A stretch of 47,018 nt of DNA from REEB470 sp032117095 (GTDB taxonomy: Bacteria; Bacillota; Bacilli; Paenibacillales; YIM-B00363). Made by a program: the position numbers and the translations under genes. Positions 8,501-15,976 of the stretch are shown here, in pieces. Positions within the stretch are counted from its first letter, which is position 1. Every line of letters starts with the position of its first letter. The stretch is taken from positions 1 through 47,018 of the forward strand of contig JAULZZ010000117.1 in NCBI GenBank assembly GCA_032117095.1, given 5' to 3'. The notes under the pieces were generated by a model. The model made no database searches. It worked only from the letters and a program-made list of their open reading frames with translations, and had not been told where the DNA came from.

Positions 8501-8934
8501 TACCCATTCACCTCATTGGGGTTGTACCCTTCAGCACTCCATACGACTTTAAGGTCAAGTTGACTTGGCGTGCCATTGCTTGTCCCACCCACTCGCACAA
8601 AATTTGGCAACACAAGTGCCGAAAAAGGGGTGCCGATCGCCACCACCATCGGCGAGAGGGGCAAAATGCTCGTCACCATAAACGGAGAGGCTTGGGAGGA
8701 CTGCGTTGTATTCGTCTTCACTTGATTCGTTGTCGTGGTCGCTTGCATCACTGAACTCGTTGTGCTCACTGAACTCGTGGAACCCGATGCTTGTGTGCTC
8801 TGCGGAGGCAAACAGAGTGCTGTCGTGTTGGCGTGCACGGTCGACATCTGCACAGGAAACGGTGTCCCCGTGACCAAGAGTGCACTCATTAAGATAAGTA
8901 TAATGGCTTTTTTGGTGCATGATGCGTGTCCCAT
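5524..8934 (-). CDS. Large secreted multidomain surface protein (Ig-like, DUF4214-like repeats, FN3)
   Basis: A 1136-residue exported protein. The signal peptide spans about residues 1-35 (KKAIILILMSALLV, probable cleavage after VHA). A Ser/Thr/Gln-rich linker covers about 40-85. Two bacterial Ig-like group 4 modules lie at about 90-172 and 180-266, both with W-x(n)-YNP.EV.GYE.RGT. Residues of about 270-690 are helical repeats of the DUF4214 look (YVDIFKRKPTDDERTQWL and FGQYPTETQLQMWAKK). A beta-rich module (KAKAGYTLYGAYVDYFTVEGA) is at about 730-800, one FN3 domain at about 815-900, and an unassigned Cys-containing C-terminal region follows. There is no LPXTG, SLH or transmembrane anchor, so it is probably released or bound noncovalently. 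ATG 8934 follows GGAGGATGTGAC; an upstream TTG frame is not needed. The function is unknown; adhesion or cell-envelope scaffolding would be a guess. Confidence 0.85.
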   Translation of the reverse strand: MGHASCTKKAIILILMSALLVTGTPFPVQMSTVHANTTALCLPPQSTQASGSTSSVSTTSSVMQATTTTNQVKTNTTQSSQASPFMVTSILPLSPMVVAIGTPFSALVLPNFVRVGGTSNGTPSQLDLKVVWSAEGYNPNEVNGYEIRGTFVEVPAHVTVGTMRPMYTVQVLGGVVVGIADVEDVFVPFDTPLDKIELPEKIAVTVQNTTNSGVKVAQLEVPITWKSTQYNPKEVGQYEVRGTLAQLPQGVTNQVSNLEAITTVYVKENIVPQIEQYYVDIFKRKPTDDERTQWLKSGYDLGDIYRFLWLTERAVFYFGEVGPVQQAFESDYDTATIDVAWKTSEPRKNIVKSLVENHFYRDNASVAKSDLATQITSWTNSGMNVSVYELIRRFEIRNAFWMDDSKEPTETQYRQWLDAGLGGQNLRLAILGDEKEAAIVEPFKKLFGQYPTETQLQMWAKKTSQDAITIYDQLYDSPTYKQTKWHEANIRTLTFNNVFVQWLNRQPTEEELEAWLSWSTTTTLKSDQIAPFLEKTVRESCGGLALIKAKFVAQGLAWTDEDLTADKWTLQITYLVRSVWTQNTTEANRWIEKFKESAFSYEEMKNFLTVAKGVQALRESTGDKKPLTFAQLYDFVTKPKTTEQLYEETVGEDKVEFLRQFVKKNNRYPVKEELAATLVTSFIRLLPRAVPGEKPPTQLEEIADFSGTAQWSGDFTETGEFVPDKDYTVKISLKAKAGYTLYGAYVDYFTVEGAYDSAYDFETATITAKVTSSSIAPPTKVTATMRTDHTKVTIGWKPVPAATGYELYRDEKLIATFNNPAQNSYDDTTIEGGKTAYYRLKTLYGEKKSVFSAMAFGKKLARPTNPLAVWASHSTVTELRSRHRFPGCIGCNGAYVIGNNYDVAWRSDEYDNQVTHWEVWKQQVHLGCYENIQKMDVGTPCYDPNWSLHEKVDKGRRSTTVRMSGDVYLAYRFMVVAVNAAGSSTVFTTGTSLPVAPGDIDDEYDANPVAMTGWMNQGYMGLKNTENHPFNPWADRPDKYGWSSPLRIVDDAGGNFPQIVPLVLGNILGGNGVSKDGMSWAYKNNGNGDYVLDANKQLVGCSYAEWLAKSCIKYDENKWYFQVHGEYPPPTTSGGD

Positions 8935-8995
8935 GTCACATCCTCCATCTCTATACACAGTTGCGCTTGTTGCTGATGAAAGCATGCAGAGGTTA

Positions 8996-9110
8996 TGATG
9001 GGAATCCGTATTTCAATGCGTATCTCCTGCCAGTGAAAACGCCTTTCCTTTTCCGCTAAAGGCAACCCTCTGTATTTGTTTTTTCAGTACGGGATTCCAG
9101 CAGGATGTTG
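8996..9110. repeat. F1 element remnant (degenerate, internally deleted)
   Basis: GGGAATCCGTATTTCAA at the left, AAAGGCAACCCTCTGTAT in the middle and CAGTACGGGATTCC at the right recall minus-oriented F1 copies, but the central hairpin is missing. It lies in the 309-bp gap between the large surface protein and the ABC exporter. The rest of that gap holds the promoter listed at 9157-9186 and otherwise nothing I can support. Confidence 0.45.
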
Positions 9111-9156
9111 CAATCTCAAAAAATATTTAAAGAAAAATCCCTCGACCTCTACATTG

Positions 9157-9186
9157 ATTTTACGGGAAAACCGTCTTTTCTGTCAA
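9157..9186 (-). promoter_or_regulatory. Probable sigma-A promoter for the large surface protein
   Basis: On the minus strand a perfect TTGACA (9181-9186) and TAAAAT (9157-9162) are separated by 18 bp. They point at the surface-protein gene, giving a leader of about 215 nt that would include the F1 remnant. Confidence 0.5.
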
Positions 9187-9243
9187 ACTATTTTTGCACG
9201 TGCGTATTTTATACCACAATATTTTCATTTTTCCTTGCACTTG

Positions 9244-10029
9244 CTACGACCCCGCTCCACGATAACGCAAAATTCCCCTGTGCCATATGAACAACGCCAC
9301 AGACAAGCACACCGCCCCCATCACAGGCGTGAGCCACACAAAAAACGTGTACGCATCACTACGCAAAAAATACGTGGCAGGGTAAAAGCCGACGAACGCA
9401 AACGGCACGACCCACGTCAATGTAATTTTGAACAACGTATTATAAATCGTAATCGGGTATCGTCCATAGCTTTGGATGTTCCACATGAGGGGCATGATGC
9501 CTGTGGGCGAATCGCTAAAAAAAGAAATGGCGATGAGCGTCAAATAAATTCCGCCATAAATCATCACGGATCCAACGACGAGCAATAGCAACATCGGGAT
9601 GTCCCACCACGAAAACGAGATGCCAATCATCGACCATGTCACCCCCATCATGCCGAGCCCTACGAGCGACGTAATCAACTGCGATGGTTCGATATTTTCG
9701 AGGATGAGCTGTACCAATGCGTGTACGGGACGTGTCAAAATACGATCCATTTCGCCTTTTATGATGTATTTTTCCGTGAAATCCCACAAATTAAAAACCA
9801 TACAAAAAATGCCCCAAGGGACCATGAAATAACCATAGATAAAGACAATTTGTTCCCGTGACCACCCGTCTAGTTCGTTCGTGTGCGCAAACAGGACGTA
9901 GATGAACGTCAAATTCGTCACCAAAAATAACATGTCCGAGAACACATCCACCCAAAAATTGGCCCGATAAATCAATTTACTTTTCCAATATGTGACCACG
10001 TACGCCCCAATCACGCGCCATGTATGCAT
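9244..10029 (-). CDS. ABC-2 family exporter permease (PF06182-like), second subunit
   Basis: A 261-residue integral membrane protein with six likely transmembrane segments and the features of the ABC-2 family once called DUF990 (YIIKGEMDRILTRPVHAL after the second helix pair, and an aromatic-rich SYGRYPITIY segment). It is the last gene of a three-gene operon and lies 3 bp after its paralogous partner permease. With that partner and the upstream ATPase it should form a heterodimeric exporter in the cytoplasmic membrane. The substrate is unknown; related systems export drugs or lipophilic compounds. No terminator is obvious downstream. Confidence 0.88.
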   Translation of the reverse strand: MHTWRVIGAYVVTYWKSKLIYRANFWVDVFSDMLFLVTNLTFIYVLFAHTNELDGWSREQIVFIYGYFMVPWGIFCMVFNLWDFTEKYIIKGEMDRILTRPVHALVQLILENIEPSQLITSLVGLGMMGVTWSMIGISFSWWDIPMLLLLVVGSVMIYGGIYLTLIAISFFSDSPTGIMPLMWNIQSYGRYPITIYNTLFKITLTWVVPFAFVGFYPATYFLRSDAYTFFVWLTPVMGAVCLSVALFIWHRGILRYRGAGS

Positions 10030-10032
10030 GCG

Positions 10033-10830
10033 TTACCCCCCTTGGACGAACAATCGCCGACGTGCCCGACTCCACAACAAAATGATCGGCACCCACAACG
10101 CCACAATCCATGCCAGTTGCGTCAAAAATGCGCCAAAAAGCGCCTCACCTACAATGCGTTGAGTGATGACAGAAGTGGGCAAATACGTGATCGCTTGAAA
10201 TGGCAACGCTTCCAAAATTGGTTGCGCCCACGACGGAAAAAAGGTCAACGGCACGATGAGTCCAGACAACAAGTCGACTGCCACCCGTTTCATCCGCATC
10301 AAACCTTCGTTGTTTTCTAAAAAAAACGCCCCCATCCCCACGATAATGTTCAGCTGCGAGTTAATCATAAAACTACAGAACAACATCCATAAAAACTGCA
10401 CCCACAGCCACCCATCCGTCGGAAATTGTATGGGCAACAACCACGCAATGATGAGCATCCCTGGCGTAGAAAACAACAACAACCGAAACAACCCTTCCCC
10501 GAGCCCTTGCATGAGTTTCACAAGAAGATAAGAATACGGGCGAATGAGCTCGATGGCGACACTCCCATCACGAATTTCTCGTGCAATGTCCTTGTCGAGA
10601 TTGTTAAAATAAAACGCCCGTGCCATCCAAGCGATCGCAATATACGTCGTCATTTGTGAAGCGGTAAACCCGCCTATCGTCCCTGCACTATTCGCATACA
10701 CCGCCTGCCACACAAAATAATATGCCCCAATGTTAATCGCATACACCGCAATCCCACTATAATAGTTTACGCGGTACGCCAGCATCATCAAAAACCGAAT
10801 GCGGATAAACTCTACATAGGCGGCCGTCAT
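10033..10830 (-). CDS. ABC-2 family exporter permease (PF06182-like), first subunit
   Basis: A 265-residue membrane protein with about six hydrophobic segments. Its central DIAREIRDGSVAIELIRPYSYLLVKL is the counterpart of KGEMDRILTRPVHALVQL in the second permease, so the two subunits are diverged paralogues. The start overlaps the stop of the upstream ATPase by 4 bp (ATGA), arguing for strict co-expression. It gives one half of the membrane channel of the exporter. Confidence 0.88.
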   Translation of the reverse strand: MTAAYVEFIRIRFLMMLAYRVNYYSGIAVYAINIGAYYFVWQAVYANSAGTIGGFTASQMTTYIAIAWMARAFYFNNLDKDIAREIRDGSVAIELIRPYSYLLVKLMQGLGEGLFRLLLFSTPGMLIIAWLLPIQFPTDGWLWVQFLWMLFCSFMINSQLNIIVGMGAFFLENNEGLMRMKRVAVDLLSGLIVPLTFFPSWAQPILEALPFQAITYLPTSVITQRIVGEALFGAFLTQLAWIVALWVPIILLWSRARRRLFVQGG

Positions 10831-11849
10831 CGTGGGACTTCCCCTTGGTGTACTGCGCCTCGCTGGTAGATGTCGCGTACGATCTCGTCCGTCGTCGGCT
10901 CCACGAGTTGGAGATCACGCACGTCTAGCACCCCAGCAACATGGGCGATGACCGCAGATACGTTGCCCCCTTTGGGCAAGCGAATGCGCACGGCACACGC
11001 ATGGTCCCACACGCCGTCGACTTCCAACGTGTCGAGCAATTGCGTAAACTGTGCTGTAGTACAAGCCGTGTTGAGCTGCAGACGAATTTCTTTGCCCTGT
11101 CCGAGCGTATTTTTCAGTTGCGCCAACCCACCGTCATACAAAATTTGTCCGTCATCCAACATGATGACCCGCGAACACAACGCCTCAATGTCTTGCAAAT
11201 CGTGCGTCGTGAGTAAAATCGTCGTCCCATAGCGGGCATTGAGTGACAATAAAAAAGCGCGAATTTCCATTTTGACCAAAATATCAAGGCCGATCGTCGG
11301 CTCATCTAGAAATAATATGGACGGGTTGTGGATCATCGCCGCAGCAAGCTCACAACGCATGCGTTGCCCCAAAGACAGTTTGCGTACTGGTCGGTGCAAA
11401 ATATCGGCGAGGTCCAGCCGTGCCACGAGTTCATCGAGCCGTTGTTTGTAATCTACTGCGCCTACACCGTATACTTTACGTAACAGTTGGAACGACTCGA
11501 TCACCCCAATATCCCACCAAAGCTGACTGCGTTGACCAAACACGACCCCGATATGGCGGGAAAACACTTTACGTTGCACATAGGGGACGTATCCATTGAC
11601 TTGTACCTTCCCCGATGTCGGCACTAAGATGCCGGTGAGCATTTTGATCGTGGTGGATTTTCCTGCGCCATTTTCGCCGATGTACCCACATATTTCACCA
11701 GCGGGAATACAAAACGTGATATTCTTGACCGCTTCGATCGTTTTGTACTGTCGATCAAATAAATCACGCAATGCCCCCCGAAATCCTGTGCGGCTGTGGT
11801 GCAGGCGAAACGTTTTATTGAGCTGTTCGACTTCAATGGCTGCCTGCAT
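10827..11849 (-). CDS. ABC exporter ATP-binding protein
   Basis: A 340-residue ATPase that powers the adjoining permeases. Walker A is GENGAGKST at about residues 59-67, the signature is LSLGQRMRCELAAAM, Walker B is ILFLDEPTIGLD and the switch His is in LLTTHDLQDIEAL. The C-terminal stretch of about 90 residues carries the mixed alpha/beta extension typical of ATPases paired with PF06182 permeases. ATG 11849 follows AAAGGAGG with 5-nt spacing. It is the first gene of the operon, and the upstream region carries a short F1 remnant. Confidence 0.93.
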   Translation of the reverse strand: MQAAIEVEQLNKTFRLHHSRTGFRGALRDLFDRQYKTIEAVKNITFCIPAGEICGYIGENGAGKSTTIKMLTGILVPTSGKVQVNGYVPYVQRKVFSRHIGVVFGQRSQLWWDIGVIESFQLLRKVYGVGAVDYKQRLDELVARLDLADILHRPVRKLSLGQRMRCELAAAMIHNPSILFLDEPTIGLDILVKMEIRAFLLSLNARYGTTILLTTHDLQDIEALCSRVIMLDDGQILYDGGLAQLKNTLGQGKEIRLQLNTACTTAQFTQLLDTLEVDGVWDHACAVRIRLPKGGNVSAVIAHVAGVLDVRDLQLVEPTTDEIVRDIYQRGAVHQGEVPR

Positions 11850-11897
11850 AATATCCTCCTTTGGGAAACCGTACGCGCATGCGATGCGCGTACCTTA

Positions 11898-11960
11898 AGT
11901 GCGATTCACATAAAACATACCCGCACAGCGGGCTTCCTTGTATTAAAATCGTGATTCGTA
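11898..11960. repeat. Short F1 remnant
   Basis: The two ends of an F1 element, GCGATTCACATAAAACATAC...GCACAGCGGGCTTCC and AAAATCGTGATTCGTATA, are joined with the middle deleted, leaving about 63 bp. It lies upstream of the ABC exporter operon, between it and the divergent hemL gene. Confidence 0.55.
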
Positions 11961-12098
11961 TACATATCGCATGACGTATTTTACCACGTCGTATGCCTCT
12001 GCGAAAGCAACACCCCCTCTCATACATAATATGGCTCCCCCGTAGCACGTGCATGATGATGAAATAACGACCATTTTTCACAGAAAAGAGGAAATGCA

Positions 12099-13424
12099 AT
12101 GTACAAAAATGCCTCCCATGACGAAAATCCATCCCACACCTTATCGAAAGTTTGGTTTGATGAGGCGCTGACACGCATCGCAGGGGGCGTCAACAGCCCG
12201 TCCCGCTCGTTTCATGCGGTCGGAGGAACCCCCCTCTATATGCAACGGGCACACGGTGCCTACGTATGGGATGTCGCTGGCAAACGGTACATCGATTATT
12301 TGGCGGCATACGGCCCGATTATTTTGGGGCATGGTCACGAGGCGATCACCGAGGCGATCACCGAGGCCGCACGAGGCGGGGTCGTCTATGGAACGCCACA
12401 TCCCTACGAGGTTGTCTTCGCTCGCTTGCTTCATCAGGCGATTCCTTCGATGGAACAGTTGCGTTTTACCAATTCAGGAACAGAAGCGGTCATGTCCACC
12501 ATTCGCCTCGCACGCGCGTACACGAAACGCACAAAAATCGTGAAGTTTGCGGGGTGTTACCACGGCCATGCTGATGCGGTGTTGGTCGCTGCGGGTTCGG
12601 GGGCGGCTACTGTCGGAGTACCTGATAGTGCAGGGGTGACTGCGGGGGTTGCTACAGACGTCCTCACCGTCCCCTTTAATGATGGGGCAGCACTGCAACA
12701 CGTCTTCGCACGCTGGGGCACGGAAATCGCTGCCGTACTGATCGAACCGATCGTCGGTAACTTTGGCATCGTCGCGCCCGAAGCTGGTTTCCTTGAATCG
12801 CTCTGTACGATGGCGCGTCACGTCGGCGCACTCGTCATCTATGATGAAGTGATCAGTGCTTTTCGTTTTCATTGGGGCGGAGCACAAACGTGGTTGCCTC
12901 ATCCCGAACGCATCGCCCCCGACCTCACGGCATTGGGCAAAATTATCGGGGGTGGGGTTCCCATTGGGGCTTACGGGGGGCGTGCTGCGGTGATGGCGCA
13001 TGTCGCACCGCTGGGCACGATGTACCAAGCAGGCACCCATGCAGCAAACCCGCTGAGCATCGCCGCTGGGCTCGCCTGTGTGCAACAGTTGCAAACCCCC
13101 AACACGTACGCACACATGGCGACACTCGGGGCACAGCTCGCACAAGGATTTAACACGCTGGCGCACGCCTATGGCATTCCGTTGACGGTTCTGCGCCTTG
13201 GAGGGGCGCTCTCGATTCATTTTTGTGCCCCACCGATCCGTTCGTACGCAGACGCACAACGTTCCAATCCATCTACATACGCACGGTTTTTTCATCTTAT
13301 GTTAGACGAAGGCATTTTATTTGCGCCGTCGATCTACGAAGCGTGGTTCGTTTCTGCTGCCCATACGCAAGACGACATCGACACGACTTTACGCAGCATC
13401 GAAAAAGCTTTTGCACGGCTGTAA
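12099..13424 (+). CDS. hemL: Glutamate-1-semialdehyde 2,1-aminomutase (GsaB-like paralogue of HemL)
   Basis: A 441-residue PLP-dependent class III aminotransferase. It should convert glutamate-1-semialdehyde to 5-aminolevulinate, the first committed tetrapyrrole precursor. The PLP lysine is Lys281 in DLTALGKIIGGGVPIGAYGG. NSGTEA, GCYHGHAD and YDE are further family motifs. Two segments differ from canonical HemL as I know it: DEVISAFRFHWGGAQ in place of DEVMTGFRV, and YQAGTHAANPLS in place of YQAGTLSGNPLA. That resembles the second GsaB form of Bacilli. No hemAXCDB genes are nearby, which also fits a stand-alone paralogue. The RBS is AAGAGGAAA, 4-8 nt before ATG. Confidence 0.9.
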   Translation: MYKNASHDENPSHTLSKVWFDEALTRIAGGVNSPSRSFHAVGGTPLYMQRAHGAYVWDVAGKRYIDYLAAYGPIILGHGHEAITEAITEAARGGVVYGTPHPYEVVFARLLHQAIPSMEQLRFTNSGTEAVMSTIRLARAYTKRTKIVKFAGCYHGHADAVLVAAGSGAATVGVPDSAGVTAGVATDVLTVPFNDGAALQHVFARWGTEIAAVLIEPIVGNFGIVAPEAGFLESLCTMARHVGALVIYDEVISAFRFHWGGAQTWLPHPERIAPDLTALGKIIGGGVPIGAYGGRAAVMAHVAPLGTMYQAGTHAANPLSIAAGLACVQQLQTPNTYAHMATLGAQLAQGFNTLAHAYGIPLTVLRLGGALSIHFCAPPIRSYADAQRSNPSTYARFFHLMLDEGILFAPSIYEAWFVSAAHTQDDIDTTLRSIEKAFARL

Positions 13425-13520
13425 ACTACCTCGATAAAACTGATTTATAAAAAATCACTTTACCGTAAAAAATGTTTTTTGCTGCTGTTTATCTGTATGA
13501 TGCGCTTAATAGCGGGTTAC
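13425..13520 (-). repeat. F3 dispersed repeat, copy c
   Basis: Read on the minus strand, this matches the F3 copies at 22596 and 31252 over about 90 bp, including AGCGCATCATA, GATAAACAGCAGC, ACGGTAAAGTGATTTTTTAT and the end TTTATCGAGGTAG. It begins directly after the hemL stop codon. The run of As and Ts could double as a weak terminator, but no clean stem plus U-tract is seen. Confidence 0.6.
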
Positions 13521-13585
13521 ATGTCACACCACACATGCACTTTGTAAAACGCTTGTTTTCCATGATCGGTTCACGCATGCGCATT

Positions 13586-14704
13586 TCACCGCTTCTTAGG
13601 ACAGTACGGCAAATACGGCTGGTAATTCGGCAAATCCGGGTGTTTACAAATATCCTGTGCTATTTTTTTGCGATTTTTGTTTCCTGATTTTATTATTTCC
13701 ACCATCGCCACATTGACTTTTCCTTCGATGACAGACAGTTTCACCGGATATGATAACGTCGTATTTTCTCGAAAAATTTGTGCAATCACGTCTCCCAAAA
13801 CAAAACTACGTGTTTTCATCAGTTTTTTCAAAATGAAAATTTCCATGTATGCTTCACTGGCTACGTCTGGTTTTTTATTCAATTCGTACAGCTGATGTAG
13901 CTTTGCGAGAACAAACGTCGCACATTCGTAATCCCCCCGTGAAAAAGCAGATACACAGTTTGGGTTTTCATCAGGAATTCCCGTATTCACAATGGCTACA
14001 TCATTCCGTTCGGATCTTCGATATTGCTCATAACCAGCCCCCCCTTCCAACAACCCAGTAAAATACCTATAAAATTCCGCATAACAGCGATCTTCTTTGT
14101 TTTTCCCGCACAATAAAATGTCTTGTCTCAGGTGATGCAATTCGTGGAACAGCACCGTAGAAACCACAGCTCTTTTTTTCTTTGTATCCATACAATGTTC
14201 TTTTTCTTTGCATTGGATCCAAACGGTCTGGTTTTCTTCTGTATACTGCCCCCCCACCCCAGCTGTATTGTCGTTATTTAATTCTGTGAATACAACATCG
14301 ACTGGTGCAGAAACGACCGTTGAAATGCGATTGGGGGTTGCCCCATTCGCATCATGAACAACGTAATGCCAACAAAAATCTTCCAAGTGTTTCACGCTCG
14401 GTGTCGGACTATTCGGTGGAATCCACACACGCAACGTATCGCATTTTGCAATCAACCGGTATGGTTTTCGTGCTGGATAGGCTATATTTGGCTGTTTTAT
14501 GTGTGCGATGACGGTACCGATCGGTTTTTCAAGCGATACTCCTTTGTTGTTTTTGATTTTTTGATAGGTTACGCTTTTCAAGGGCATGCTCTTTGCATGC
14601 AGTAGCATCGGCTGCGGCATGCATCCGAGTACCAACACACCGCACGCCCATATGAGATGCATCGAAAATGAAATACGTGTTGGCTGGCTTGTCCGTACAA
14701 ACAT
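13586..14704 (-). CDS. Putative lipoprotein with HExxH zinc-metallopeptidase motif, unknown family
   Basis: A 372-residue predicted lipoprotein. The signal sequence ends in LVLGC with the lipidated Cys at residue 28. HELHH (residues 187-191) in the hydrophobic context VVSTVLFHELHHLRQD is a textbook gluzincin-type HExxH. Glu220 in GLLEGGAGYEQY, about 30 residues later, is a candidate third zinc ligand. Cys88, Cys111, Cys165, Cys171, Cys199 and Cys207 suggest extracytoplasmic disulfides. I do not recognise the family. The start at 14704 is chosen because AAGGAGGGAATGCGC places the ATG at good spacing; the ATG at 14710 is too close and upstream starts have no site. The gene stands alone between hemL and the nucleotidyltransferase. 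Function beyond a probable secreted peptidase is unknown. Confidence 0.75.
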   Translation of the reverse strand: MFVRTSQPTRISFSMHLIWACGVLVLGCMPQPMLLHAKSMPLKSVTYQKIKNNKGVSLEKPIGTVIAHIKQPNIAYPARKPYRLIAKCDTLRVWIPPNSPTPSVKHLEDFCWHYVVHDANGATPNRISTVVSAPVDVVFTELNNDNTAGVGGQYTEENQTVWIQCKEKEHCMDTKKKRAVVSTVLFHELHHLRQDILLCGKNKEDRCYAEFYRYFTGLLEGGAGYEQYRRSERNDVAIVNTGIPDENPNCVSAFSRGDYECATFVLAKLHQLYELNKKPDVASEAYMEIFILKKLMKTRSFVLGDVIAQIFRENTTLSYPVKLSVIEGKVNVAMVEIIKSGNKNRKKIAQDICKHPDLPNYQPYLPYCPKKR

Positions 14705-14844
14705 GCGCATTCCCTCCTTTTCATACACATTTTTTTGTTTTTCCATTATAGTATAAAATAAAAACGATGTAAATATCACTGAACGATGCACACTACCTTC
14801 TACAAAAGGGTTGACGCTTACAATCTACCCCCACGATTGACAAC

Positions 14845-14884
14845 AAAAAAAACCGCTCGATCCCTGTTACGGAACCAAAGCGGT
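14845..14884 (-). terminator. Intrinsic terminator of the nucleotidyltransferase gene
   Basis: On the minus strand the stem ACCGCT/AGCGGT continues as GTTCC/GGGAT around a 6-nt loop and is followed by eight Ts. It lies 33 bp after the stop codon of the nucleotidyltransferase. Confidence 0.8.
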
Positions 14885-14916
14885 CACCATGATGCCCCCT
14901 CCACACACTTTCGCCC

Positions 14917-15618
14917 TTATTGCGCATACCCCTCGCGCAACCAGCCGCCATACGGATAGAGCACCGCCTGCACATACGCCCCCAATGGGGTCACATCGCC
15001 CATTTTGTCCAGTGTGTTCCACGCCTTATCCAGTTCGATTGCCTCATGGGGAAACCCGTGCGAAAATCGTTGCCACAAATGTTTTCCCTCCGCAATCCAT
15101 TGTCGACACGTCCTTAAACGAAACACGCATACGTGTTGCAGCATGTTCCCCGCAACAATCCACCGTTCCATCGTCGAACGGCTGCTCTGTACATCGTCCC
15201 AGCACGTCGTCAAGACGTACCGTGCATGGTCGATCTCGGCATTCGTCCATGGCAATGGGCCGTATGCGAGGTCCGCTTCTGCTTCTGCGCATATTTTTTT
15301 CGCCTCGTCTCCACGGGAAACCACGACGACGCCTTCAGAAATCATCCGTTGTAGCGTTGGATTCGCTTGTTGCACACCCACAGCGAAGAGCGCAGGATAC
15401 GTCTCGTCATCAAGCACAAACTGTTCAATCGTCCACTGTTTATACGTATACGTACGATGCATCGGTTGCATTTGGGCACATGGCGTATACAGCACAACAT
15501 CCAAATCCGAATGCGGAGTCGCTTGCCCGCGACTCGCACTTCCCCCCCATACGGCAAGCGCACACGTCGGTGCGTGAATATGCACAAATTCTTCAACTAT
15601 GCGATAGAGATCCGTCAT
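14917..15618 (-). CDS. Minimal-type nucleotidyltransferase domain protein
   Basis: A 233-residue protein with an N-terminal MNT fold. GGSASRG at about residues 25-31 followed by SDLDVVLY gives the G-S-x10-DxD catalytic signature of pol-beta superfamily nucleotidyltransferases. The C-terminal half is helical (SRSTMERWIVAGNMLQH), as in kanamycin nucleotidyltransferase-like proteins. It could adenylate a small molecule or act in a toxin-antitoxin pair, but no HEPN partner gene lies alongside. ATG 15618 is preceded by AAGGGGGAAA at somewhat long spacing. A strong terminator follows. Confidence 0.75.
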   Translation of the reverse strand: MTDLYRIVEEFVHIHAPTCALAVWGGSASRGQATPHSDLDVVLYTPCAQMQPMHRTYTYKQWTIEQFVLDDETYPALFAVGVQQANPTLQRMISEGVVVVSRGDEAKKICAEAEADLAYGPLPWTNAEIDHARYVLTTCWDDVQSSRSTMERWIVAGNMLQHVCVFRLRTCRQWIAEGKHLWQRFSHGFPHEAIELDKAWNTLDKMGDVTPLGAYVQAVLYPYGGWLREGYAQ

Positions 15619-15725
15619 GCCTGTGTTTCCCCCTTCTTCTGCGCCTTCCCTTTTTGCACAACGCCCCCTTTCTCCCTACGACGACGACAAAAAAGATAGG
15701 CCTTTCAAGGAGTGCTTCTGCCCAT

Positions 15726-15752
15726 GACGTTTTTGCACGGTGGCATATCGTA
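15726..15752 (+). promoter_or_regulatory. Possible sigma-K/sigma-E type sporulation promoter
   Basis: CATATCGTA (15744-15752) fits the CATANNNTA form of the sigma-K -10 box, and an AC at 15726-15727 lies 16 bp upstream as the short -35 element expects. It precedes the YjcZ-type sporulation peptide by about 30 bp. The motif is short, so chance occurrence is possible. Confidence 0.4.
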
Positions 15753-15784
15753 AGGGTATCCCCACCACGAAGGAGGTGACCGTC

Positions 15785-15886
15785 ATGAGTGCAGTTGCAG
15801 GCTACGGCTACGCACGTTCGGCAGCGTTCGCATTGGTATTGTTCATCTTGCTCGTAATCATCGTAAGTGCTGGCGTATTCATCTAA
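15785..15886 (+). CDS. YjcZ-family sporulation peptide
   Basis: A 33-residue peptide beginning MSAVAGYGYARSAAFALV and continuing with a hydrophobic helix (LFILLVIIVSAGVFI). The Gly/Tyr-rich head plus a single membrane helix ending in a few residues is the hallmark of YjcZ-type sporulation peptides. The ribosome binding site AAGGAGGTGACC is nearly a perfect match to the 16S tail, which argues strongly for translation of so short a gene. A sigma-K-like promoter lies upstream. The exact role of this family is unknown. Confidence 0.88.
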   Translation: MSAVAGYGYARSAAFALVLFILLVIIVSAGVFI

Positions 15887-15976
15887 AGAAAACCGTCTCC
15901 CTTTGTATGGCACATCGTCCTCGCCTGTGTGCGGGGACGCATGATGCCCCCAATTTGTGATGAAAGGGCGAAGGCG

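Noticed and set aside
12474..13295. Long minus-strand open frame opposite hemL
   Set aside because: It is a shadow of hemL: composition is Arg/Cys-rich, there is no binding site, and the plus-strand gene shows clear motifs throughout.
14917..15618. Toxin-antitoxin (MNT-HEPN) system around the nucleotidyltransferase
   Set aside because: No adjacent HEPN-domain gene; the protein is longer than MNT antitoxins and carries its own C-terminal helical domain.
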